Shown one piece after another: positions 1 to 8,902 of a stretch of DNA of 64,000 nt. The stretch is taken from NCBI RefSeq assembly GCF_042665255.1, contig NZ_JBHTCD010000020.1; one strand, written 5' to 3'. A program made the translations under genes and the position numbers. The notes beneath the pieces were generated by a model. It made no database searches, was not told where the DNA came from, and saw only the letters and a program-made list of their open reading frames with translations. Position 1 is the stretch's first letter, and each line of letters opens with the position of its first letter. This DNA is from Insolitispirillum peregrinum. Its GTDB lineage: Bacteria; Pseudomonadota; Alphaproteobacteria; Rhodospirillales; Rhodospirillaceae.

Positions 1-468
1 CGCCCGGATCACGTAGGGGCTGATCGCCGACGGGATGATGCCGAACAGGACTTCCGAGGTGGCAAACACCGCCTGCGGCGTCGCCACGCACATGTCACAG
101 GCCGCCGCCAGTCCCAACCCGCCGCCCAGCGCCGCTCCGTGGACGCGGGCGATGGTGGGCTTGCCCAGCTCGGCCAGTGCCCGCAGCATTTCGGCCAGTC
201 GGCGGGCATCGGCGAGGTTGTCAGCCTCTGATGCCTGTCCGGCGCGCTGCATCCAGCCGAGGTCCGCCCCGGCCGAGAAGCTCTTGCCCCGCCCGGCCAG
301 CACCACCACCCGCACCTGATCATCCCCGGCCAGCTCGGCACAGACGGCGGTCAGGTCGGCAATCAGTGTTTCATTAAAGGCGTTGTGCACCGCCGGACGG
401 TTCATCCACACCGTCGCCACCGCTCCGGCGCGGACGATCTCCAGCGTTTCATACTCTGTGTTGCTCAT
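1..468 (-). CDS. Enoyl-CoA hydratase/isomerase, LiuC-like (partial, cut by window edge)
   Basis: The first 156 codons of a crotonase-fold enzyme are open from an ATG at 468 to the window edge; the C-terminal part lies outside. The crotonase signatures are present: SFSAGADLGWMQ (oxyanion-hole strand) near residues 60-72 and HGAALGGGLGLAAACD near 105-120. The stretch GIIPSAISPYVIRA near the end resembles methylglutaconyl-CoA hydratases (LiuC) more than PaaF or PaaG, but it could act as a general short-chain enoyl-CoA hydratase. It starts 4 nt after the livF stop codon, so it is probably the last or next gene of the livHMGF operon. The exact acyl-CoA substrate cannot be read from the fragment. 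Confidence 0.85.
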   Translation of the reverse strand, partial: MSNTEYETLEIVRAGAVATVWMNRPAVHNAFNETLIADLTAVCAELAGDDQVRVVVLAGRGKSFSAGADLGWMQRAGQASEADNLADARRLAEMLRALAELGKPTIARVHGAALGGGLGLAAACDMCVATPQAVFATSEVLFGIIPSAISPYVIRA

Positions 469-472
469 GGTC

Positions 473-1201
473 TCATAATCCCAGATAGGCGGCGCGCACC
501 TGTTCGTTCTGCAACAACTCGGCTCCACTGCCGGTCAGGGTGATGGTGCCGGTTTCAAGGACATAGCCACGGTCGGCCAGCGCCAGCGCGCCAAAGGCGT
601 TCTGTTCGACCAGCAGGATGGTCATGCCCTCGGCCCGCAGGCGGCGGATGACGGCAAACACCTCCTCGACCATCAGCGGGGCCAGCCCCATCGACGGCTC
701 GTCGAGCAGCAGCAGCCGGGGCCGCCCCATCAGGGCCCGCCCGATCGCCACCATCTGCTGTTGCCCACCGGACAGGGTGCCCGCCGCCAGACGGCGTTTG
801 TCGCGCAGCACCGGAAACAGCTGATAAATCTTGTCGAGGTCCTCGCTGACCTCCGCCGCGGACCGGGTGTAGCCCCCCAGACGCAGGTTGTCTTCGATGC
901 TCAGCGGGCCGAACACCTGCCGCCCTTCCGGGCTTTGGCAAATGCCGCGCCGCACCCGCTGCTCGGGGCGCAGACGCTCGATGGTCTCCCCGGCAAACAG
1001 GATTTGGCCCGCGCTGGCCGGCTGCACCCCCGACAGGGTGCGCAGGAAGGTGGTCTTGCCCGCCCCGTTGGCCCCGACCAGCGCCACCAGTTCGCCGCTG
1101 GCGACCTCCAGCGACACGCCTTTCAGCGCCTTGATGCGGCCATAACAGCTTTCCAGCCCGCTGACCGCCAGCAACGGGACCGGTGTTTCAGGGATGCTCA
1201 T
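473..1201 (-). CDS. livF: LIV-type ABC transporter ATPase LivF
   Basis: This is a cytoplasmic ATP-hydrolysing subunit of a branched-chain amino-acid-type (HAAT) ABC importer, 242 aa, the usual LivF length. Walker A (GANGAGKTTF) lies near residues 42-51, the ABC signature LSGGQQQ near 143, Walker B LLLLDEPSMG near 163 and the H-loop region VEQNA near 197. The start ATG overlaps the livG stop by 4 nt (ATGA), indicating translational coupling. It pairs with LivG on the LivH/LivM membrane dimer. HAAT systems carry amino acids, amides or aromatic acids, so the substrate is open; see the binding protein at 22238-23380. Confidence 0.95.
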   Translation of the reverse strand: MSIPETPVPLLAVSGLESCYGRIKALKGVSLEVASGELVALVGANGAGKTTFLRTLSGVQPASAGQILFAGETIERLRPEQRVRRGICQSPEGRQVFGPLSIEDNLRLGGYTRSAAEVSEDLDKIYQLFPVLRDKRRLAAGTLSGGQQQMVAIGRALMGRPRLLLLDEPSMGLAPLMVEEVFAVIRRLRAEGMTILLVEQNAFGALALADRGYVLETGTITLTGSGAELLQNEQVRAAYLGL

Positions 1202-2004
1202 GAGGTTTCTCCTGCGGCTCCGGCTCCCAGATAGGCGGCGATCACCGCCGGGTCCTGGCGGATTTCGGCAGCGGTGCCTTCGGCCAGCTTTTTGCCGTAG
1301 TCCAGCACCAGAATGCGGTCAGACAGGCTCATCACCATCTTCATGTCGTGCTCGACCAGCACCACCGTCACCCCGGAGGCGGCCACCTTGCGAATCAGCT
1401 CGTCAATCTCCAGCGTCTCACGCGGGTTGAGGCCCGCCGCTGGTTCATCAAGGAACAGCAACCGTGGCTTCATCGCCAGAGCGCGGGCAATTTCCAGCCG
1501 TTTCAGCGCGCCATAGGACATCGCATCGGCGCGCGCCTCCAGCGCATGCTCCAGCCCGACAAAGCGCATCAGTTCGGCGGCTTCCTGATGCAGGGCCTGA
1601 TCGGCCCGCCGCAGGGACGGCCAGCGAAAGGCCGCCTTCAGCACGTTGCGATCCAGCCGCAGATGCGCCCCGACCATCACGTTTTCCAGCGCGGTCATGT
1701 TGAGGCAGACCTGCAGGTTCTGGAAGGTGCGGGCCACCCCGCGCCGGGCCAGCCGGTGCGGCGGTTGCCCCTGCACCGGCTGGCCGTCGAGCAGGATTTC
1801 TCCGGCGGTCGGCACATAAACGCCGGTGATCAGGTTGAACAGGGTGGTTTTCCCGGCGCCGTTCGGGCCGATCACCGAATAGATACAGCCACTGGCAATA
1901 TCAAAACTGACATTCTGCACCGCCCGCACGCCGCCGAAATTGATCGACAGGTCGCGCACGCTGAGAACCGGCGCGGCGGGGGCTGCTGAGGTTCGGGCCA
2001 TCAT
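1198..2004 (-). CDS. livG: LIV-type ABC transporter ATPase LivG
   Basis: This is the second ATPase subunit of the HAAT importer, 268 aa from the chosen ATG at 2004. The frame is open further upstream, but that part lies inside livM and has no homology. The ATG at 2004 makes a classical ATGA overlap with the livM stop, and the protein then begins MMARTSAAPAAPVLSVRDLS. Walker A GPNGAGKTTLF is followed by the LivG-type insertion (GVARTFQNLQVCLNMTALEN). Walker B is LLFLDEPAAGLNP and the switch histidine lies in VEHDMKMV. It overlaps livF by 4 nt. Confidence 0.95.
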   Translation of the reverse strand: MMARTSAAPAAPVLSVRDLSINFGGVRAVQNVSFDIASGCIYSVIGPNGAGKTTLFNLITGVYVPTAGEILLDGQPVQGQPPHRLARRGVARTFQNLQVCLNMTALENVMVGAHLRLDRNVLKAAFRWPSLRRADQALHQEAAELMRFVGLEHALEARADAMSYGALKRLEIARALAMKPRLLFLDEPAAGLNPRETLEIDELIRKVAASGVTVVLVEHDMKMVMSLSDRILVLDYGKKLAEGTAAEIRQDPAVIAAYLGAGAAGETS

Positions 2005-3014
2005 GAGTCGGACTCCCCGACAGAGCGACCCGCCCGCAGGCGGGCAACAGCGGAACGAAGGCTGCCAAGGCGGGCGGCCAGTGTCGGCAGCAACCCGCGC
2101 GGCATGAAAATCATGCACAGGATCAGGATCGCGCCAAAGGCCACCGTTTCCCATCCCTCAAAGGTGGCCAGCGCCTGCGGCAGGATGGTCAGCAGCACCG
2201 CTCCCAGCAGCGAGCCGAACACCGAGGCCATGCCACCAACCACCACCATCGTCACCAGCTCGACCGAGTGGAAGAAGTCAGCAATGTTCGGGGTGACAAA
2301 GCCGACGTAGTGGGCGGTGATGCTACCCATGATGCTGGCAAAGGTGGCTGACATCACAAAGATTGCCATCTTGTAGCGAGCGATATCGACCCCCACCACC
2401 CGCGCCGCTACTTCCGAGCCATGCAGGGCGCGCAGCGCCCGCCCGAACGGCGAGTCGATGATGTTCAGCGACGCCCACACACTGACCAGCAGCAGGGCCG
2501 CAATCACCCAGTACCACTGGCGGTCCCGCGACAACTCGAAGCCAAACAGCTCCATCGCCGGAACAGCCATGCCGTCCGGGCCGCCGGTATAGCTGGCTTC
2601 GTTGCGGAAAATCAGGTTGAGGATGATCCCCAGCCCCAATGTCGCCATCGCCAGATAATGGCCCTTCAGGCGGAAAATCGGCCAGGCCATCACCGCCGCC
2701 AGTGCCGCAGCGGCGGCGGCTCCGGCGATCAGGGCCAGCACTGGCGGCCAGCCGAAATGGGTTGGCAGGACCGCACTGGCATAGGCACCGATGCCCAGAA
2801 AGCCGGCATGACCAAAGCTGATCTGCCCGGCAAAGCCGATCAGCAGGTTCAGTCCCAGCACGATGATGGCGTTGATGGCAATCCGGATCACCAGATCAAG
2901 ATAAAAGCTGTTGCTGATCACCAGCGGCAGCACCAGCAACAGCACGGCCAGTGCCACCAGCCCGAGGGTTGTCGGCCGGAGTGTGCCAGATCGAAGGATG
3001 ACGGGTCGGATCAT
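2001..3014 (-). CDS. livM: LIV-type ABC transporter permease LivM
   Basis: Inner-membrane permease of the HAAT importer, 337 aa. It has about eight to ten hydrophobic segments, starting with TTLGLVALAVLLLVLPLVIS near the N terminus. The LivM-type motifs GFAGQISFGHAGFLGIGAYA (near residue 60) and VVVGGMASVFGSLLGA (near 255) are visible. It lies 2 nt after livH and overlaps livG by 4 nt, so it sits in the middle of the livHMGF operon. It forms the translocation path together with LivH. Confidence 0.95.
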   Translation of the reverse strand: MIRPVILRSGTLRPTTLGLVALAVLLLVLPLVISNSFYLDLVIRIAINAIIVLGLNLLIGFAGQISFGHAGFLGIGAYASAVLPTHFGWPPVLALIAGAAAAAALAAVMAWPIFRLKGHYLAMATLGLGIILNLIFRNEASYTGGPDGMAVPAMELFGFELSRDRQWYWVIAALLLVSVWASLNIIDSPFGRALRALHGSEVAARVVGVDIARYKMAIFVMSATFASIMGSITAHYVGFVTPNIADFFHSVELVTMVVVGGMASVFGSLLGAVLLTILPQALATFEGWETVAFGAILILCMIFMPRGLLPTLAARLGSLRSAVARLRAGRSVGESDS

Positions 3015-3016
3015 GG

Positions 3017-3892
3017 CTAGACGCGCTCCGTCTGGCGGGAGCCGAACAGCCCGCGCGGCAGGAAGAACAGGATCAGCAGGATCAGGACGAACGGCAGCGC
3101 ATCCTTGTAGGACGACGACAGATAGCCCGCCCCCATCGCTTCGAGCACGCCGACCAGCAAGCCGCCCACCAGCGCTCCGGCGCCGCTGCCCAGACCCCCG
3201 ACCACCGCCGCCACAAAGCCCTTCAGCCCCAGCATGATGCCGCTGTCATAAGAGGTCATGGTCAACGGCGTCACCAGCACCCCGCCCAGCGCGCCAACCG
3301 CCGCCGACATGGCAAAGCTCATCCACAGCACCCAACTGGTGTTGATGCCGACCAGCTCGGCAGCGGTGCGGTTGAACGAGGTCGCCAGCATCGCCTTGCC
3401 GGTCAGGGTGCGGGTGAAGAAATACCACAGCCCGACCACCACCAGCGCCGACACCCCGATCACCCAGAAGCTCTGTGGCATGATCATCGCCCCGCCGATT
3501 TCAACCGGCGTGTCACCGGAAAACGACGGCAGCATGAAGGCACCCTTGCCGAACACCACCTGCACCACACCGCGAATCACCAGCGATGCCCCGATGGTGA
3601 TGATGATGATGTTGACCGTATCAGCCGAGCGCACCGGCTCGACCACCGTCTTTTCCATCAGCACGCCCACCAGCGACGGCACGATGATCGCCAGCAGCAC
3701 CGCCAGCGGCAGCGGAAAACCGGCCTGCTGGAACATCACCGCCAGCATGCCGCCCAGCATGATGAACTCGCCCTGGGCAAAGTTGATCACCGTGCTGGCA
3801 TTGTAAATCATGGTGAATCCCAGCGCCGCCAGCGCATAGGTGGCGCCGATGGTGATGCCGGAAAACAGGTATTGAAGGAATTGCGCCAACAT
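3017..3892 (-). CDS. livH: LIV-type ABC transporter permease LivH
   Basis: First gene of the livHMGF operon, 291 aa and strongly hydrophobic. The N-terminal LFSGITIGATYALAALGFTM and the internal FAQGEFIMLGGM and GLKGFVAAVVGGLGSGAGA are characteristic of LivH. A GGGAGG ribosome-binding site lies about 6 nt before the ATG. No binding-protein gene precedes it. The only LivK-like protein in the window is 18 kb away at the end of the paa operon, which suggests that the two halves may form one importer. That pairing is inference. Confidence 0.94.
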   Translation of the reverse strand: MLAQFLQYLFSGITIGATYALAALGFTMIYNASTVINFAQGEFIMLGGMLAVMFQQAGFPLPLAVLLAIIVPSLVGVLMEKTVVEPVRSADTVNIIIITIGASLVIRGVVQVVFGKGAFMLPSFSGDTPVEIGGAMIMPQSFWVIGVSALVVVGLWYFFTRTLTGKAMLATSFNRTAAELVGINTSWVLWMSFAMSAAVGALGGVLVTPLTMTSYDSGIMLGLKGFVAAVVGGLGSGAGALVGGLLVGVLEAMGAGYLSSSYKDALPFVLILLILFFLPRGLFGSRQTERV

Positions 3893-4293
3893 CAGCCGCC
3901 TCCCTTTCCGCGCGCGGCTGTGCCGCCTCGCACCGGTCGTCCCGGTGCGGGTATCCCTGACAGGGCTGTCATGGTGTGGCCTCCCGTTTATGGATCGGGC
4001 CTTGATTGGTTTTGGTTGATCATGCCCGTTACGGAAATTCTGAATAACGGAATGAATTACGTCAACAGGAAAAGACCATCAAATTCCATTTGACGAAATC
4101 AATTTCACAATTCATAAATTTACTCACCCCAGCGCGATACCGCGCTCAGGTTGGTCGATATCCCTGATCATGTCCTGATCACTCCGGGATCACCCTGGGA
4201 AACGCTGCCCCGCTCCTCCAGTCGGGCGCTTTTCCCGCACCTTCCCGCCAGAGCGTCCCCGGTATACCGTGGGCTCTGGCGGTTTTTTTCCAC
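3893..4293. promoter_or_regulatory. Intergenic region upstream of livH
   Basis: No gene is seen in these 400 bases. A hairpin (CGCACCGG at 3929-3936 and CCGGTGCG at 3942-3949) would lie in the livH 5' leader. The stretch 4010-4125 is AT-rich. On the minus strand it holds a possible -35 TTGACG, but no convincing -10, so a promoter is likely but not placed. A plus-strand terminator is listed separately. Confidence 0.5.
4245..4289 (+). terminator. Rho-independent terminator reading plus strand, no gene upstream
   Basis: The arms CCGCCAGAGC (4245-4254) and GCTCTGGCGG (4273-4282) are perfectly complementary and are followed by seven T residues (4283-4289). The T-tract is only on the plus strand, so the site does not serve the convergent LysR gene ending at 4294. 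No open frame precedes it on the plus strand after the divergent livH start, so it may end an unannotated small RNA. Confidence 0.75.
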
Positions 4294-5148
4294 TCACACC
4301 ACCGGCATCCCGGCCATGGTCCGCATCACCTCGTCCGACAGTGCCCGGACCAGCGCCTGATCGGCCCCTTTGCGCGCCACCAGAATGAACTCCACGTCGT
4401 CCAGCGGCGGCAGCAGGTCCGGCGGAACCTCGCGCAATCCCGACGGAGCCAACCGCCGCGGCTGCACAAACACCCCCATCCCGGCCCGCGCCGCTGCGGT
4501 CAGGCCACTCAGGCTTTCGCAGGTACAGCTCAGACGCCACGGAATGCCTGCCCTCTCCAGCGTTTCCAGCGCAATGGCGCGGGTGATGCTGGGCGGTGAA
4601 AAGGCAATCAGCGGCAGCGGACGGGCCTGCCCCAGCCGCTCGGGGTCGCGGGCCAGCCACACCAGCGGCTCGCGGCAAACAAAGCGGCCACGCGTTTCCC
4701 CCACCCGTCGCTTGGCGAACACCAGATCAATCTCGCCTGCGTCCTGCATGGCAAACAGCGGTGCCGACAAGGCCACCGTCAACGCCAGATCAACCGACGG
4801 ATGGGCACAGGCAAAGGCATCGAGAATCAGCGGCAACTGTCGCCCGACCAGATCCTCGGACACCCCCAGCCGCAAGTGGCCGCGCAGGTTGGCGGCGCTG
4901 AAATGCTGGTCCACCTTGCTGGCCAGCGCCAGCATCAGCCGCGCATCCGGCAACAGGGCTTCGCCATCGGCAGTCAGGGCCACATGGTGGGTATCGCGTA
5001 CCAGCAACCGCCGCCCGAGGCGGTCTTCCAGACGGCGGACATGCTGGCTGATGGTCGATTGATTCAGCCCCAGCCGCCGCGCCGCCAGACTGAAACTGCC
5101 GACATCGCTGACCATCAGGAAACTGCGCACATGGGTCAGGTCAAGCAT
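4294..5148 (-). CDS. LysR-family transcriptional regulator
   Basis: Cytoplasmic DNA-binding regulator, 284 aa, slightly short for LysR proteins (about 300). The N-terminal winged helix-turn-helix is clear: MLDLTHVRSFLMVSDVGSFS, then AARRLGLNQSTISQHVRRLEDRLG. The remainder is a periplasmic-binding-type effector domain. It is divergent from the transporter gene at 5267, with about 120 nt between the two starts. That is the usual LysR layout, so it probably controls that transporter. The LysR proteins closest in style regulate amino-acid or anion transport, and the effector is not predictable. Confidence 0.9.
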   Translation of the reverse strand: MLDLTHVRSFLMVSDVGSFSLAARRLGLNQSTISQHVRRLEDRLGRRLLVRDTHHVALTADGEALLPDARLMLALASKVDQHFSAANLRGHLRLGVSEDLVGRQLPLILDAFACAHPSVDLALTVALSAPLFAMQDAGEIDLVFAKRRVGETRGRFVCREPLVWLARDPERLGQARPLPLIAFSPPSITRAIALETLERAGIPWRLSCTCESLSGLTAAARAGMGVFVQPRRLAPSGLREVPPDLLPPLDDVEFILVARKGADQALVRALSDEVMRTMAGMPVV

Positions 5149-5266
5149 CGGTGCCTCCGGTTATTTTTATGGTGAACCATCATAACCGTTATTGTTTGTA
5201 TTTCGATCTGCCATAAGGCACACCCTGCGACAGATACCCTTGTGCCCGATGCCTCAGGAGTCCCCC

Positions 5267-6235
5267 ATGCGGCGCTTTCTGCCCGACCTGTTCACCATCG
5301 GCCTGCTGCTGTGCGTGCTGCTGGCCTCGCTGTTCCCGGCCCACGGGGCGTTTGCCCACGGGTTCGGCATTGCGACCGACTGCGCCATTGCCCTGCTGTT
5401 CTTTCTGCATGGGGCCCGCCTGTCGCGCGAGACGGTGATTGCCGGTTTGCTGCACTGGCGGCTGCACCTGTTGATTCTGGCCATCACCTTTGGGGTGTTC
5501 CCGCTGCTGGGGCTGGCGATCGGGCTGATTCCTGACAGCCTGCTGCCGCATCCGCTGTATCTGGGTATCCTGTACCTGTGCGTATTGCCCTCGACCGTGC
5601 AGTCGTCGATTGCTTTCACCTCGATTGCCGGGGGCAACATCCCGGCGGCGATTTGCTCGGCATCGGCGTCGAACATTCTGGGGATGTTCATCACCCCGCT
5701 GCTGGTCGGGCTGCTGTTTTCGCTCGGGCAAACGGCGGGGGGTTTTTCCCTCGACTCGCTACAGACCATCCTGCTGCAACTGCTGGTGCCGTTCATCGCC
5801 GGGCAACTGTTGCAGCCGTGGGTCGGAGCATGGATTCGCGCGCGCAAAAAGCTGCTGATGCCGGTTGATCGTGGTTCGATCCTGATGGTGGTCTATCTGG
5901 CGTTCAGCCATGCGGTGATCGAAGGCGTCTGGCACCAGTTCTCGCTGGAAAACCTGGCGATGATCGTGCTGCTGGATATCCTGCTACTGATCTGCGTGCT
6001 GGGGCTGACCCTGATCGGCAGCCGGGTATTGGGCTTTAACCGGGCGGACCAGATCACCATCCTGTTCTGCGGATCGAAAAAGAGTCTGGTCAGCGGCGTA
6101 CCGATGGCCAACGCCATCTTTTCCAGCGCGATGATCGGGGCGGTGGTGTTGCCGATCATGCTGTTTCATCAAATTCAGTTGATGGCCTGCGCCTGGATTG
6201 CCGCCCGCTATGCCGCCCGTCCCGCCGCTGAATGA
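5267..6235 (+). CDS. SBF-like (bile acid:sodium symporter family) transporter
   Basis: Inner-membrane protein of 322 aa with about ten hydrophobic helices, matching the SBF-like/YfeH family of sodium-coupled solute carriers. The start ATG at 5267 is chosen because AGGAG lies 6 nt upstream (5256-5260); the frame is open further upstream but without homology. Family-like stretches are LFFLHGARLSRE near residue 48, LPSTVQSSIAFTSIAGGN near 110 and FCGSKKSLVSGVPMA near 270. It is divergent from a LysR gene that probably regulates it. The substrate is unknown; YfeH-type members have been linked to organic anions and to arsenic-like toxicants. Confidence 0.85.
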   Translation: MRRFLPDLFTIGLLLCVLLASLFPAHGAFAHGFGIATDCAIALLFFLHGARLSRETVIAGLLHWRLHLLILAITFGVFPLLGLAIGLIPDSLLPHPLYLGILYLCVLPSTVQSSIAFTSIAGGNIPAAICSASASNILGMFITPLLVGLLFSLGQTAGGFSLDSLQTILLQLLVPFIAGQLLQPWVGAWIRARKKLLMPVDRGSILMVVYLAFSHAVIEGVWHQFSLENLAMIVLLDILLLICVLGLTLIGSRVLGFNRADQITILFCGSKKSLVSGVPMANAIFSSAMIGAVVLPIMLFHQIQLMACAWIAARYAARPAAE

Positions 6236-6253
6236 GCGGGTGGAGGGCATGGT

Positions 6254-7114
6254 TTACGCCGCAGGCTCGCAGCCCTCATGGTCTTTTGCGAGAAAATACG
6301 TCATGTACTGGAAATCAGAGAAATATTTGCTATCACCGTGTCCTTGATCAAAACTACTTGTGATGGCGTAGCCATTGGATGCAATAATTTCCTCGAATCT
6401 TGATTTCTTTGCAATAACAAGCGGGACCATCGTTCCATCGTTCTTGATGCTGTTCCGCTGAACGATAAAAATTTCCGTCTCGCTGGCGACAAGAGGGGTT
6501 CGCCGAACAACAACATACTTCGCCGACAACTTCAGCAAAGCATCGAGAGCGTCATAGGTATTTTCAATGCATTGCAGAACACCATCGACGATCACAACAT
6601 CGGACGCGCCCACCGGGGGCAGCTCGGTCTCAAAGACCAACCCCTCTGGCAGGTCAATTTCATTCATTCTGGCAACCAGATCAGGAAGCTCGACAACGCG
6701 CCAGAGTTTCGGAATTCCCAAATTGGCCAACAGGGTCCGCATCTCCAGAAACCTGACGCCAACGCCCCCCCCAAAGTCCAGAATGGACACCGGGGCATTG
6801 TTTTCCTTTCCGCGACAGGCAAGCGAAATTGCCGTCGCCACAACCCAATCCGGAGGACAACTGCTGACATGGTTCAGCTTTGGATAGAAAAATTTGCCCA
6901 GATATAACTTTGTATCGGTGGTGTATGACGTTGAATGGTCTGCCGCATCTTTCCAGGTCGGGAAAGAGGCCACGTAGTCGCCTTTGCCAAGCTTGCGCTT
7001 TATCCGGTGAATAAGGTCTTGTGAAAATATGTGAGAGACATGTGGCCGTCGCACTTTCAAAATCTCCTGGAACATAGGCTGTAAAATTGGGTCGGGATAC
7101 GAGTGGTGCGACAA
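6254..7114 (-). CDS. Putative methyltransferase, TIGR04325-like
   Basis: A 286-aa protein with an S-adenosylmethionine-type glycine motif, ILDFGGGVGVRFLEM, near residue 120, followed by WRVVELPDLV. This arrangement, together with the upstream FPTWKDA and a loosely conserved C-terminal half, fits the TIGR04325 putative methyltransferases usually found in surface-polysaccharide or secondary-metabolite loci. The gene is visibly AT-richer than its neighbours and stands alone, which suggests horizontal transfer. The start is uncertain: a TTG at 7114 extends the frame, while the first ATG is at 7075 (MFQEILKV), neither with a clear ribosome-binding site. The substrate is unknown. Confidence 0.7.
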   Translation of the reverse strand: MSHHSYPDPILQPMFQEILKVRRPHVSHIFSQDLIHRIKRKLGKGDYVASFPTWKDAADHSTSYTTDTKLYLGKFFYPKLNHVSSCPPDWVVATAISLACRGKENNAPVSILDFGGGVGVRFLEMRTLLANLGIPKLWRVVELPDLVARMNEIDLPEGLVFETELPPVGASDVVIVDGVLQCIENTYDALDALLKLSAKYVVVRRTPLVASETEIFIVQRNSIKNDGTMVPLVIAKKSRFEEIIASNGYAITSSFDQGHGDSKYFSDFQYMTYFLAKDHEGCEPAA

Positions 7115-7352
7115 ACCAACGGTCGGAAATTGAGAGTCCGGTGCAAATCAAGGCTCCGCCACCCTAAAGCACCACACGGAAATTGAAAACTGATTTTAGC
7201 AAGAACCGGCGACGCTTCAAATAGTTAGAGCAGCGGAAATGCTGCAGGGCACAGTACAGCACAATCGGCCCCGAAAGTTACCCGCCCCGGAAGATACCTC
7301 CCGATCATTAGCCTTGAGGCTTCCAGTCCAGAGACCGGCGCGATGCCACTGT

Positions 7353-8795
7353 TTACCCCACAGGACAGGCCCGCACCAGCACCTCAACGGCCCGTTCCAG
7401 CTCGTCTTCGCTCAGGGCGGCAAAGCCCAGCCGCAAGGCAGGAGGCGGGGCGGCAGGCGTCAGGGAGAACTGGCGACCCGGCAGCACCACCAACCCCAAG
7501 GCCGCCGCCCGCTCCACCCATTGGTCGACCAGGTCCGCCTCTCCGCGCAGACGCAGCCAGACCGCCAGACCTCCTGCCGGAACGGCAAAATCAGTCCGAT
7601 CCGCCAGCGTGGCGCGCAGCAGGCTCACCAGCCGGTCACGGCGGGCCAGATACAGCCGCCGCGCCTTGCGGGCATGGCGGCGCAGCGTACCGTCGGCCAG
7701 CAGTTCGCCCAGCGCCTGCTCCAGCGGACCGTCGCCCTGCCGGTCGATGGCTTCGCGCTGCCCGGCCATCCGCGCCAGCAGGGCTGGCGGGGCAATGGCG
7801 TAGCCAATGCGCAGGGCGGGGGCGATCAGCTTTGATAACGACCCGACATGGATCACCCTGTCCTGCACATGATCGCGCGCCGCCAGCGGCAGCAGCGGGC
7901 GGCCTTCAAAGCGGTATTCGTGATCGTAATCGTCTTCGATGATCACCAGATCATGCCGCCGGGCCAGATCCAGCAGCCGCAGACGACGGGCAGCCCCCAA
8001 CGTCACCGTGGTCGGATACTGGTGATGCGGGGTGAGGTAAACCGCCACCAGTCCGGGCTGGCTCGCGGCCAGCCGCTCCAGCGCCTCGACATCCAGCCCC
8101 TCACCGTCCACCGGCACCCCGACCACCGGCACCCCTGCCGCCTGAAAGGCCCGCCAGGCCAGCGGATAGCCCGGTGTTTCCACCGCAATCACCGCCCCTG
8201 CCCGTCCCAGCGCCCGCGCGGCGAGAAACAGCGCCATCTGGCTGCCACGGGTGATCATCACCTGCGCCGGACGCACCGCCAGCCCCCGCTCATCGCGCAG
8301 ATACAACGCCAGCGCCTCGCGCAGCAACGGATGACCACAGGGGTCGCCATAGTCGCGGCAGGACAGAAAGGAGGGCGACAGCAACGCCCGCCGGATCGCC
8401 TGTGCCAGCGCCACCACCGGCGCCAACCGGGGATCAGGGGTACCGTCTGACAGGCTGAACGGCAAAGGCGCAGGCCGCACCGCATGCTCCCGATCGGGCA
8501 GCACAGGGTCAACAGGGCGCAGCGGCGGGCAATCCGGCAGGTCGCGGGCCACAAAGGTTCCCCGTGACGGCATACTGACCAGCCAGCCCTGCAAAATCAG
8601 GTCCTGATAGGCGGCGTCAACGGTGTTGCGGTGCATCCCCAACGACTCCGCCAGCGCCCGCGTTCCCGGCAAGGCCGTTCCCGGCGGCAGGCGTCCCCGT
8701 TCGATATCCGCGATCAGGGCCCGGGCCAGCGCCAGAAACAGCGGCTCGCGCCCCTCGGGCTTCACCTCCAGTACCAGTGTTGCCCCTTTTCCCAT
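7353..8795 (-). CDS. MocR/PdxR-type GntR regulator with aminotransferase domain
   Basis: A 480-aa fusion of an N-terminal GntR winged helix (residues 15-80; LPGTRALAESLGMHRNTVDA) to a fold-type I aminotransferase domain. The PLP site shows IIEDDYDHEYRF (Asp binding the pyridine nitrogen) and the Schiff-base lysine in HVGSLSKLIAPALRIGY. MocR proteins sense PLP or PLP-amino-acid adducts and regulate vitamin B6, GABA or taurine genes. The ATG at 8795 is chosen because the protein starts cleanly (MGKGATLVLEV) after a GAGAGG-type site; the frame upstream is a shadow of the divergent gene. It is divergent from the amidotransferase/yggS pair, which it may regulate. Confidence 0.9.
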   Translation of the reverse strand: MGKGATLVLEVKPEGREPLFLALARALIADIERGRLPPGTALPGTRALAESLGMHRNTVDAAYQDLILQGWLVSMPSRGTFVARDLPDCPPLRPVDPVLPDREHAVRPAPLPFSLSDGTPDPRLAPVVALAQAIRRALLSPSFLSCRDYGDPCGHPLLREALALYLRDERGLAVRPAQVMITRGSQMALFLAARALGRAGAVIAVETPGYPLAWRAFQAAGVPVVGVPVDGEGLDVEALERLAASQPGLVAVYLTPHHQYPTTVTLGAARRLRLLDLARRHDLVIIEDDYDHEYRFEGRPLLPLAARDHVQDRVIHVGSLSKLIAPALRIGYAIAPPALLARMAGQREAIDRQGDGPLEQALGELLADGTLRRHARKARRLYLARRDRLVSLLRATLADRTDFAVPAGGLAVWLRLRGEADLVDQWVERAAALGLVVLPGRQFSLTPAAPPPALRLGFAALSEDELERAVEVLVRACPVG

Positions 8796-8902
8796 CCGGC
8801 CTACCTCTCTGCCACCATCCGGCTCTTTGCAACAGGCCGGTGACGCGATAGTGCCTGAAGGGTCCCGGCGCAGCAATCCCGCCGCCCACCATGGAGAAGA
8901 CC

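Noticed and set aside
7126..7165. A tRNA 3'-half-like stretch (GGTGCAAATC then GGCTCCGCCACC) that could mark an integration site
   Set aside because: No acceptor or anticodon partner pairs with it, the T-arm does not fold, and no integrase or second copy is in the window.
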